A stretch of 39,937 bases of DNA from an uncultured Pseudomonadota bacterium (GTDB taxonomy: Bacteria; Pseudomonadota; Gammaproteobacteria; Enterobacterales; Succinivibrionaceae). The stretch's first letter is position 1. Each line of letters begins with the position of its first letter. This document shows, one piece after another, positions 32,969 to 39,937 of this stretch. The notes under the pieces were generated by a model. The model saw nothing but the letters and a program-made list of their open reading frames with translations, searched no databases and was not told the origin of the DNA. The translations under genes and the position numbers were made by a program. The stretch lies in assembly GCA_900315145.1 (NCBI GenBank), contig OMYE01000047.1, forward strand, positions 1 through 39,937. The letters run 5' to 3'.

Positions 32969-35299
32969 TCAGGCCTCACCATCCGGCTTTTTTTCCTCGG
33001 TGATGGAAGTTTTAGGAAGAGGGATTTCCCCTCTCTTTCCTTCAGCCTCAACCGGCTGTCCGACAACGGCATTATTATCAGAGGTCTTTTCCGGTACTGA
33101 GGCCTCACTCTCACTGTCTGGATTCTGCTGCTCCGCCTTAGGGGCTGATTCAGTTATTTCGAGACTTTCAGTATCCTTCGGCTTTTCTTCATCATTTGGT
33201 TTTTCTTCATCCTTTGACTTTTCAGCATCATTTGGTTTTTCTTCATCCTTTGACTTTTCTAAAGCAGCGTCAGAGCCGGTGGTATTTGCTGAGGCTTCAG
33301 CTGCTGAGGTATTTCCGGAAGTCTCAGTACTTCCGGTATTTTCATCAGTATGAGTATTCCCGGATGAGGCGGCATCACTGCTCTTTTCACCTGATTGAGA
33401 ATTGCTGTTTGCCACTTTGCCGGCATCGCCTGTAGCTGATGAAGATGTCTTCTCATTTTCACCGGTGGTATTACCCGCTGCAGAACTCCCTTCTTCTCCT
33501 TCATTATCAGTATTTTCCGGATTATCATCGGAAACCTTGGCAGGATCATATACATACAGTCCCTTTTCCACCTCATTGTAGTGATTTCTGATAAAGCGGA
33601 CAAAAGCGAGCTCCTGAGGAGAGTACTCATCAAGCTTACCGGCCTTGAAATTCTCTCTGAATTCATCTACCGCCTTTTCTCTGATTATCACATATTTCGG
33701 ATGGAAATAGTTAAGGCTGTTCAGAATCTTTGTTGTAAAGTCATACGGAGCCATAAACTTATTGGTAATGAGATAAGGAGAGGCAGTAGTTCTGTCTGTC
33801 CAGATATAATACTGGAACATACTACCGTCAACCCAGATTTTATCGTTAATGTCAGTGTTTTCCCTGATGATCTGCACCTTTTTAGCGGTACTGTCATCCC
33901 ATGGTGTACCTATGGTATGACCTATGGTTAAAGCATAAATACAGATAATGAATGAGATAAAAATGCTCAGGCAGAGGAATACCGTATGGTTATGTCTGTA
34001 GTACCCGACCTTTTTACGGAGGGCAAATACAGCAGAACACAGGAGAAGTGCACAGAGGGCGTCAGCTCCGGCATGCCAGTATACGGTGGAAATTTTCCAT
34101 TCCTTATGATCCCACGGCCAGAACACATGCTCTGACACCAGAAAAACAATAAGGAACAGAATAGACAGGAAGCTTACATGAATATCCTGTTTAACATGAA
34201 GATACCGGTGCATCAGAAATGCCAGCGGGATAAACATGAACGGCAGGAACAGCTGATCGTAATGGTCATAGACATGACCGGTAAGACTGTTGGCGACCAC
34301 GGTATAACCCACACCCAGCACCAGATACAGCATGAACCACTTGCGGTAGTCACTGCCGTCACGACCGAGGAATATCTTATTGTCTCTGCTGTAAACCAGC
34401 CATACAAAACCTAAAACAATAATCCATAAACCGGTGCGGGCAAAACCTACAAAGCCGGCCGCAAAATCTGGAATTGATGAATTGTAGTCAAATTCATTAA
34501 GGTGAATGAACAGACTGAAATAAAGAACATTGTGTACCAGTTCCTCACCGCCGATACTGTAGAAATGGGCAATAAAGCATCCCCATACAAAGAGACAGGT
34601 TAACACGGCTGAACCGGCCAGCTTGACAGCCTGTTTAAAGGTACCGTTGGAGCAGTAGAACAGAAAAAGCATGGTATACCATGCCAGAAAATAAGAGCCG
34701 TTATTGAAATTAATAGCAGTGGTAAAAGCAAGTCCCAGAGCAGGAACCAGACCGATAACCCAGTTGAATCTGCGCATCCCGAAAAGGAGAGCAAACGGAT
34801 AGCTGGCAATCATGGCGAGATATACCGCATAATCCTCAACCATGTTACCGTAATAATAACGAAGACCAAGAAGGGAAATCACCGTAGTAATGGAGCAGAA
34901 TCGGGAAAGAGGACTGAATTTAAAAACCCTGAGAGCCAGATCCACACTGACCATCCCGAAAACCAGAAACAGAGTTTCGATAAAAGCTATGCCGGGATAC
35001 CCGCCGATACGGTAGCCTATCATATTTATGAAATAAATAGCCGGCCCCTTTATATCAATCATATCCTGGTATATAACTTCACCGTGAGACCACATCTTCC
35101 CGAAAAGAGCATAAACAGAGGCATCAAATCCCGGCGCGTGACCGTACCAGAGAGGGTTAAGTAAAGAAAAAACTATACCGACTATGCACAGTGCCACCAG
35201 AATCATTTCATGCTCCCTTACATGAAATACTCTTTCGACGAATGATCGGGGCTGCGCACCACTTTTCTCTACATCATTGGATCTGTTACTTTTATCCAT
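32969..35299 (-). CDS. GT-C-type membrane glycosyltransferase-like protein with low-complexity C-terminal tail
   Basis: 776 residues. About 30-470 form some ten to twelve membrane helices. The first periplasmic loop has GHAPGFDASVYALFGKMWSH and then VIYQDMIDIKGPAIYFIN, the Asp and D-x-KGP pattern of family 39/83-like GT-C enzymes that use polyprenyl-linked sugars. A soluble domain follows (about 470-570, PKYVIIREKAVDEF). Residues about 575-776 are disordered, rich in Ser/Thr/Asn then Glu/Lys/Asp/Pro, with two and a half copies of a 12-residue unit EKSKDEEKPNDA (DNA 33178-33262). The acceptor is unknown; a cell-surface glycan or protein is likely. GGAG lies 9 bases before the ATG. No glycan cluster is nearby. 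Confidence 0.8.
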   Translation of the reverse strand: MDKSNRSNDVEKSGAQPRSFVERVFHVREHEMILVALCIVGIVFSLLNPLWYGHAPGFDASVYALFGKMWSHGEVIYQDMIDIKGPAIYFINMIGYRIGGYPGIAFIETLFLVFGMVSVDLALRVFKFSPLSRFCSITTVISLLGLRYYYGNMVEDYAVYLAMIASYPFALLFGMRRFNWVIGLVPALGLAFTTAINFNNGSYFLAWYTMLFLFYCSNGTFKQAVKLAGSAVLTCLFVWGCFIAHFYSIGGEELVHNVLYFSLFIHLNEFDYNSSIPDFAAGFVGFARTGLWIIVLGFVWLVYSRDNKIFLGRDGSDYRKWFMLYLVLGVGYTVVANSLTGHVYDHYDQLFLPFMFIPLAFLMHRYLHVKQDIHVSFLSILFLIVFLVSEHVFWPWDHKEWKISTVYWHAGADALCALLLCSAVFALRKKVGYYRHNHTVFLCLSIFISFIICIYALTIGHTIGTPWDDSTAKKVQIIRENTDINDKIWVDGSMFQYYIWTDRTTASPYLITNKFMAPYDFTTKILNSLNYFHPKYVIIREKAVDEFRENFKAGKLDEYSPQELAFVRFIRNHYNEVEKGLYVYDPAKVSDDNPENTDNEGEEGSSAAGNTTGENEKTSSSATGDAGKVANSNSQSGEKSSDAASSGNTHTDENTGSTETSGNTSAAEASANTTGSDAALEKSKDEEKPNDAEKSKDEEKPNDEEKPKDTESLEITESAPKAEQQNPDSESEASVPEKTSDNNAVVGQPVEAEGKRGEIPLPKTSITEEKKPDGEA
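33178..33262 (-). repeat. 36-bp tandem repeat coding for a Lys/Glu/Asp/Pro unit
   Basis: Two nearly identical copies and a partial copy of a 36-bp unit encode EKSKDEEKPNDA/E within the tail of the glycosyltransferase-like protein. Copies could expand or contract without shifting the frame. Confidence 0.8.
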
Positions 35300-35372
35300 T
35301 AATGTTACTCCGCCTTTTATCCGTTATTATTTTTCATTTATTTACTGACTGTATTCTTTCAGTATATCAATT

Positions 35373-35410
35373 AACTGCTATCGCCATAACGCAAAAGAAC
35401 TGATAGCAGT
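35373..35410. terminator. Hairpin between the TerC/CBS gene and the glycosyltransferase-like gene
   Basis: ACTGCTATC pairs with GATAGCAGT (9 bp) around a 19-base loop. It lies about 60 bases past the TerC/CBS stop; there is no T run, so function is uncertain. Confidence 0.35.
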
Positions 35411-35469
35411 ATTATCTTAGGTTAAAAATCACAAATAATCAGAAACTGCTGATTACCAGAGTATGCCTG

Positions 35470-37062
35470 TTAGTCTTCAGACTGCTTTTCTCCGCTTTGA
35501 GTTCCATTAATTTTTCTGAGATTAACTGCCATAATGGTGTGGTTCTCAACTTTGGTTACCGTAATCAGCCATTCACCTGCTTCAAGAGAAGTACCTTCCC
35601 CGGGTACGGTCTGGAGTTTTTCTATGATATAACCGGCAATGGTATGATAAAGCACATCCATAGGAATGGAGCATCCGGTCTGACGTTCAAGCTCGGTAAG
35701 TGCCATATCCCCCTGAATATCATAGGAGCCGTCCTTGTTTCTGACGCAGTCGGCTATTTCTGATTTCTCCGGAAGATCACCGGCTATTTCCTCCATGATA
35801 TCCCTCAGAGCGACAATACCTTCAAAATTACCGAATTCATCTACAACAAAGGTAGTGTAGGTCTTAGCCCGTTTCATCTCCTCAATACAGGTCAGAACAC
35901 TGACGGTTTCCGGAATATAAAGCGGTTTACGCACCAGCTTCTGCAGAACCACCTCTCCCTTGGAATTAATCATTTTCTCAAGAAGCTCGGACTTACTGAT
36001 AAATCCCAGCGGGGCATCGCGGTTGTCATCGATATAGGCCACAATATGGGAGAAGCTGTTCTTCACCATTTTTCTGAGAACATCCTGATAAGGCTCACCG
36101 ATGTCAACCATGGCAATATCTCTTCTCAGAGTCATGATGGCTTTTACCGGCTGGTAGTCCAGACCGAGAACACGGGATACGAGATCCTTCTCCTCTCTGG
36201 CAAAAACATTATCCACCGGAGGTGAAACAATGGATTCCTTGATATTCTGCAGATGGTTTTCACTTTTAGCACCGAGAATACGCAGTACAAGACCGGCGGC
36301 AAATTCACGGCTGTTGTTACGGATATTCTTGTCCAGCTTCAGATTGTTCTTTCTGGCAATCTGATTGAATATTTCAATAAGAATGGAGAAACCGATGGCA
36401 GCATAGAGATATCCCTTAGGTACATGTATATGCAGACCGTCCGCCAGCAGACTGAAACCTATCATCAGCAGGAAGCTGAGACACAGAATAACCAGTGTCG
36501 GATGACTGCTCACGAAATCAGTCAGGAATTTACTTAAGGATACCATCACGGCCATGGCAATGATTACCGCAAACATCATGATAAATACGTGTTCACACAT
36601 ACCTACGGCGGTGATTACGGAATCGAGAGAGAAGATGGCATCAAGAACCACAATCTGCAGTACCACCATTCCGAATGCTTTGGCCACTGCCTTGTCAGAG
36701 GCATGAGCCGCAGTATCCCGGCCTTCAAGCTTTTCATGAAGCTCACTGGTTGATTTAAAGAGCAGGAATAGACCTCCTACAATCAGAATCAGATCTCTGA
36801 CGGAAAGTCCCAGACTGCCGATGGAAAGCACCGGATCATTCAGAGTAACAACCCAGGAGATGGCGGCAATCAGGCACAGTCTGGTAAGAAGGGCCAGTCC
36901 AAGACCTAAGTATCTGGCTTTATCCTGAAGTTTTAGCGGAAGTTTGGATGCCAGAATGGCAATAAAAAGAAGGTTATCAATACCAAGAACAATTTCAAGA
37001 ACAACAAGAGTCAACAGGCCAATCCAGGCGGAAGGCTCGTAGATCCACATCATGTCAAACAT
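35470..37062 (-). CDS. TerC-family membrane protein with CBS pair and CorC/HlyC domain (YoaE/YegH-like)
   Basis: 530 residues, the same length and domain order as E. coli YoaE and YegH. The TerC membrane domain (about 12-240, seven helices) carries LEIVLGIDNLLF and DAIFSLDSVITAVGM with their conserved Asp residues, proposed to move metal ions. A CBS pair follows (about 305-425, VKAIMTLRRDIAMVDIGEPY and TTFVVDEFGNFEGIVALRDI), then a CorC/HlyC transporter-associated domain (about 440-520). It is an inner-membrane protein whose substrate is unproven. Single gene with an AT-rich promoter region upstream. Confidence 0.92.
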   Translation of the reverse strand: MFDMMWIYEPSAWIGLLTLVVLEIVLGIDNLLFIAILASKLPLKLQDKARYLGLGLALLTRLCLIAAISWVVTLNDPVLSIGSLGLSVRDLILIVGGLFLLFKSTSELHEKLEGRDTAAHASDKAVAKAFGMVVLQIVVLDAIFSLDSVITAVGMCEHVFIMMFAVIIAMAVMVSLSKFLTDFVSSHPTLVILCLSFLLMIGFSLLADGLHIHVPKGYLYAAIGFSILIEIFNQIARKNNLKLDKNIRNNSREFAAGLVLRILGAKSENHLQNIKESIVSPPVDNVFAREEKDLVSRVLGLDYQPVKAIMTLRRDIAMVDIGEPYQDVLRKMVKNSFSHIVAYIDDNRDAPLGFISKSELLEKMINSKGEVVLQKLVRKPLYIPETVSVLTCIEEMKRAKTYTTFVVDEFGNFEGIVALRDIMEEIAGDLPEKSEIADCVRNKDGSYDIQGDMALTELERQTGCSIPMDVLYHTIAGYIIEKLQTVPGEGTSLEAGEWLITVTKVENHTIMAVNLRKINGTQSGEKQSED

Positions 37063-37183
37063 ATAATATCCGATCCGATAACGGTTCCGGCCATGACGTA
37101 TAAAAAGTTTTACCTAAAACTTCCGTGAACGCCGGCGGTAAAACCGTAAATAAAAAAAATAACAGCAGTCCTGTCTGATAAAA

Positions 37184-37222
37184 CTAAATAAAAAAACACT
37201 CAGTTATATGTAACTGAATTTT
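37184..37222. terminator. Bidirectional terminator hairpin
   Basis: CAGTTA and TAACTG pair around a 4-base loop, with AATTTTTT on the plus strand and GTGTTTTTTT on the minus strand. It is probably a second stop for rluB transcripts. Confidence 0.6.
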
Positions 37223-37361
37223 TTCGCCGGCAGCTCCCCACAGCTCCTTTCTGCACCGGACTGCTTAAAAAATCACGTACACAACCGGAGGATCATGTAC
37301 GTATTCATTAATAATCATCAGAAAGTATGGAGAACACCGGCTCGGGTAATCCGGAAATCAG

Positions 37362-37402
37362 AAAAAAATCCGGTGTTAAGACCGGCCTGTACGGCCGGGG
37401 AA
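37362..37402 (-). terminator. rluB terminator
   Basis: On the minus strand CCGGCC/GGCCGG-type pairing is followed by CCGGT-CTTAAC-ACCGG and ATTTTTTT. It starts about 25 bases past the rluB stop. Confidence 0.65.
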
Positions 37403-37428
37403 AAAGGTTAGCCTTTTTTTATAAAAAA

Positions 37429-38694
37429 CTACCTTTCACCGTTACGTCTTTTAGAAGCAAACTTTCTATCACCTTTTCTGTCAAAACCGCGATCAGACTT
37501 TTTACCGAAGGCTTCCCTGCGGCCGGCTCCTCTAAAGCTGTCACGATCACCGCTTCTGGAACCTTTTCCGGATCTTTCCTCATCACGGAATCTGCCGGAG
37601 AAGGACTTCTCACCGGTGCCGGTATCACGACCTTTGTCTCTGCGAGACTTCTTTTCATCATTGAAAGGAGCAAATCTGTTTACGGAACTGCCGTCACGAC
37701 GTTTAAAATCACCTGAACGGCCTCTGCCTCTGGAGTTTTTATCTGCTTCATTAATGGCTTCAAACATTTTATTTTCAAAAGCATCATCGCGATCAAGCCC
37801 CAGACCGAGTCTGTCATTCTTTCTGCTGAAGGATGCTCTGCCTCTGGCATTATTCTGCTCTCTGTTGTTGAAGTTACGCACTGCACGGCGAACCTGTCTG
37901 TTCTTAACGTACTGTTCACGTACGGAAAGCTCCTTATCCTCAACAAAGGTTTCAGTTTCAGGCTTCATGCCGGCAACACTTCTCAGAGCGTTTACCTCGG
38001 CAAGATTCAGCTCGCGCCAGCCGCCGAGCGGCAGCTTGTCAAGCTCTACATTGGCATAACGGATACGCTTCAAACGGCTTACCTTAAAACCGAGAGTTTC
38101 CCATAATCTGCGTACCTCACGCTTACGGCCTTCCTTGAGAACAACATGATACCACTGGTTCATGCCTTCACCGCCGACGAAAGTAACACTGTCAAAATGA
38201 GCCATGCCGTCCTCAAGTTCAACACCGGTCTGCAGTTGCAGGATCTGTTCCTTGGTAACATTGCCGAATACTCTTACAGCATACACTCTTTCAACAGCAT
38301 GACTTGGATGCATCAGTCTATTGGCCAGTTCGCCGTCGGTGGTAAAAAGAAGCAGACCGGAAGTATTGATATCGAGTCTGCCGATATACAGCCATCTACC
38401 GTTGTTAACGACCGGCAGACGGTCAAAAACAGTTGGACGTCCTTCAGGGTCTGAACGGGTACACATCTGCCCTTCCGGCTTGTTATACATCAGCACACGA
38501 CAGACATTTTTTGGAGAAGTGGCGGTATGGATAACCTGACCGTCCACTCGGATAACCTCAGTACCCTCCACTCTGTCGCCTAATTTGGCAATCTTGCCGT
38601 CAACACTTACACGACCTGCTGAAATGTATTCCTCCATGGTACGGCGGGAGCCGATACCGATGGTAGCCAAAACTTTATGTAATTTTTCACTCAT
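37429..38694 (-). CDS. rluB: 23S rRNA pseudouridine synthase B
   Basis: RsuA-family enzyme that makes pseudouridine in 23S rRNA (position 2605 in E. coli). 421 residues from ATG 38694. The S4 RNA-binding domain is about 1-60 (MSEKLHKVLATIGIGSRRTM). The catalytic domain is about 65-225, with NKPEGQMCTRSDPEGRPTVF and the catalytic Asp108 in GRLDINTSGLLLF. KEGRKREVRRLWETLGF is typical of the group. A tail of about 180 residues rich in Arg, Gly, Ser and Asp follows and probably binds RNA; RluB proteins commonly have a basic tail, this one is long. The frame is open to 38766, but the extra 24 residues are not family-like, so MSEKLHK is taken as the start. Confidence 0.95.
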   Translation of the reverse strand: MSEKLHKVLATIGIGSRRTMEEYISAGRVSVDGKIAKLGDRVEGTEVIRVDGQVIHTATSPKNVCRVLMYNKPEGQMCTRSDPEGRPTVFDRLPVVNNGRWLYIGRLDINTSGLLLFTTDGELANRLMHPSHAVERVYAVRVFGNVTKEQILQLQTGVELEDGMAHFDSVTFVGGEGMNQWYHVVLKEGRKREVRRLWETLGFKVSRLKRIRYANVELDKLPLGGWRELNLAEVNALRSVAGMKPETETFVEDKELSVREQYVKNRQVRRAVRNFNNREQNNARGRASFSRKNDRLGLGLDRDDAFENKMFEAINEADKNSRGRGRSGDFKRRDGSSVNRFAPFNDEKKSRRDKGRDTGTGEKSFSGRFRDEERSGKGSRSGDRDSFRGAGRREAFGKKSDRGFDRKGDRKFASKRRNGER

Positions 38695-39145
38695 AAAAAA
38701 AACTCTATGCGATTTATTCTGCCTCACGGCAGAAAAAAGTGTCTGATGACACCTAACCTGTCTCACGACAATTTAAAAAAATAAAAATAATCAGACCGGG
38801 AAGACCTTCATTAAAACAGTCTTCTTTTAACAAAGCGGCCTGAAAATATCCGGATTTTCCCTATTATACTTTATATGAGCCGTAAAATCATATTTAATTA
38901 CTGCCAGATGCCTCTTTCTGGGCAAGGCAAAAACCTGTTACGGAACAGATACTATCTCAAAGAGCAGAAATTTCCGGCTGACGGAAATTCCGGCATATCC
39001 CGGCGCGTCACGAATAAAAAAACAGCATTACGGATAAACAAAAACAGCGAACCGGAATAATCTCTTATCCGCCTGTTCACTGTTTATCATATCCGGTATA
39101 TAACCGGGAAAACCGGCGGACAGCCGGTTTTCCCTCTGTTCGCAG
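38695..39145. other. Gap between rpiA and rluB
   Basis: Contains the rluB promoter region and the rpiA terminator. A plus-strand ATG at 38875 opens 61 basic codons to 39060, preceded by a TATACT element but no ribosome site, so I do not call it. GAAGAC/GTCTTC followed by TTTT (38810-38836) is a weak hairpin. Confidence 0.4.
39104..39134 (-). terminator. rpiA terminator hairpin
   Basis: GGGAAAACCGGC and GCCGGTTTTCCC form a perfect 12-bp stem with a GGACA loop, about 12 bases past the rpiA stop. Confidence 0.7.
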
Positions 39146-39808
39146 TTACTGTCTGCTTGAAACCTTTACACCGTCTTCAGTACCGACAATAAGCACATCA
39201 GCACCTCTCTTACCGAAAATACCTACGGTAACAACACCGGGGATGGCATTTACCAGCTGTTCAAGCTTCTTAGGTTCGGTAATACGAAGATCATGCACGT
39301 CAAGAATATGATTACCGTTATCGGTAACACAGCCTTCACGGTAAACAGGTCTGCCTCCAAGTTTGGTCAGCTCTCTGGCGACATATTCTCTGGCCATAGG
39401 AATAACCTCTACAGGAAGAGGAAACTTACCCAGTACATCTACAACCTTGGTATCATCAACAATGCAGATGAACTGCTTGGCAACAGCGGCAACGATTTTT
39501 TCACGGGTAAGAGCAGCACCGCCCCCCTTAATCATATCCATTTCAGGATTGATTTCATCGGCACCGTCAACGTAAATGTCAAAGCTGTCAATTTCATTAA
39601 GGTCAAAAACCTTGATACCCATGGCTTCAAGCTTCTTTGTTGATGCAACAGAGCTTGATACGGCGCCTTTAATTTTGTCCTTAATCGGTTCCAGACCATC
39701 AATAAAATAATTAACAGTAGAGCCGGTTCCTACACCGAGAATGGCATTTTCCTTAACATATTTTACAGCCTCGGCTGCAGCACTCATTTTCTTTTGGTTC
39801 TGATCCAT
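39146..39808 (-). CDS. rpiA: Ribose-5-phosphate isomerase A
   Basis: Interconverts ribose-5-phosphate and ribulose-5-phosphate in the pentose phosphate pathway. 220 residues from ATG 39808, one more than E. coli RpiA. With that start the catalytic residues fall at E. coli numbering: Asp81 and Asp84 in [10 protein letters not shown], Lys94 in MIKGGGAA and Glu103 in LTREKIVA. The phosphate loop [12 protein letters not shown] is near the N-terminus. The longer frame from TTG 39859 is rejected because a promoter -10 overlaps it. Single gene with its own promoter and terminator. Confidence 0.97.
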   Translation of the reverse strand: MDQNQKKMSAAAEAVKYVKENAILGVGTGSTVNYFIDGLEPIKDKIKGAVSSSVASTKKLEAMGIKVFDLNEIDSFDIYVDGADEINPEMDMIKGGGAALTREKIVAAVAKQFICIVDDTKVVDVLGKFPLPVEVIPMAREYVARELTKLGGRPVYREGCVTDNGNHILDVHDLRITEPKKLEQLVNAIPGVVTVGIFGKRGADVLIVGTEDGVKVSSRQ

Positions 39809-39850
39809 TTTTGACAAACTCACATTGGGATGAATACTAAAAACAAAGGT

Positions 39851-39879
39851 ATTATACAACGAAATTTGCTATTTGTCAT
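39851..39879 (-). promoter_or_regulatory. rpiA: rpiA promoter
   Basis: On the minus strand ATGACA (5/6 of the -35 consensus), a 17-base spacer and a perfect TATAAT. Transcription would begin near 39844, leaving about 35 bases of leader before ATG 39808. Confidence 0.7.
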
Positions 39880-39937
39880 AAAATGTGATGAATATAACAA
39901 TTTTTAAAATAAGTGATTACATGTACAATGCATCAGC

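Larger units (their letters stand above)
37063..37428. other. Gap with rluB terminators and the TerC/CBS promoter region
   Basis: Two terminator-like elements for the minus strand lie here (37362-37402 and 37184-37222). No gene is seen. Confidence 0.45.

Noticed and set aside
38875-39060. 61-codon basic frame upstream of rluB
   Set aside because: It has no ribosome site and no recognisable similarity; it lies in a gap that needs no gene.
39809-39859. Longer start for rpiA at TTG 39859
   Set aside because: The TATAAT element overlaps it, and E. coli active-site numbering fits ATG 39808 exactly.

Overview
The window looks like chromosome from a low-GC gammaproteobacterium. PepN, PykF, Prc, ProQ, YciN, DapE, RluB, RpiA, GlgC and a TerC/CBS protein all resemble their enterobacterial counterparts in length and motifs. 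The genes sit far apart in long AT-rich intergenic DNA. A host-associated anaerobe such as a member of Succinivibrionaceae would fit, but that placement is inference from protein style and base composition; there is no rRNA marker here. No tRNA, rRNA or complete insertion sequence was seen.

Layout. 1-2.3 kb is poor accessory DNA: the tail of an unknown gene, AT-rich DNA with repeated TTATTTAA-type motifs, a stop-interrupted remnant and an unrecognised 204-residue protein. 2.3-6.5 kb holds pyrD and pepN. 6.5-7.7 kb is a non-coding gap with hairpins. 7.7-10.4 kb encodes a large reverse transcriptase (RT) with a YCDD active site and a long Lys-rich N-terminal extension. It is preceded by about 230 nt that could hold a promoter and a structured RNA, and it most resembles the defence-associated 'unknown group' RTs, DRT2-like. 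prc and proQ follow. 15.3-17.6 kb has two hypothetical genes and a short CRISPR array without cas genes, its leader on the right and its worn end on the left. 17.6-22.4 kb holds yciN, dapE, pykF and a nitroreductase.

22.4-32.7 kb is an accessory and partly decayed region. It has three zinc-ribbon genes whose start codons are out of frame with the body, an isolated full-length TraG-like conjugation protein, a small gene broken by an in-frame TAA, intact glgC, and a repeat-containing secreted protein next to out-of-frame remnants and below a 13-bp tandem repeat. 33-39.8 kb returns to ordinary genes: a GT-C-type membrane glycosyltransferase with a low-complexity tail, a TerC/CBS membrane protein, rluB and rpiA.

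How the genes relate. Most core genes are single transcription units, and many end at clear hairpin terminators (pepN, prc, proQ, yciN/dapE, pykF, rluB, rpiA). PykF, GlgC and RpiA belong to central carbon metabolism. Prc and ProQ keep the neighbourhood seen in enterobacteria, here separated by about 770 bp. The RT and the CRISPR array are the two likely defence-related loci. The most promising candidate for an undescribed system is the RT with its extension and putative leader RNA.
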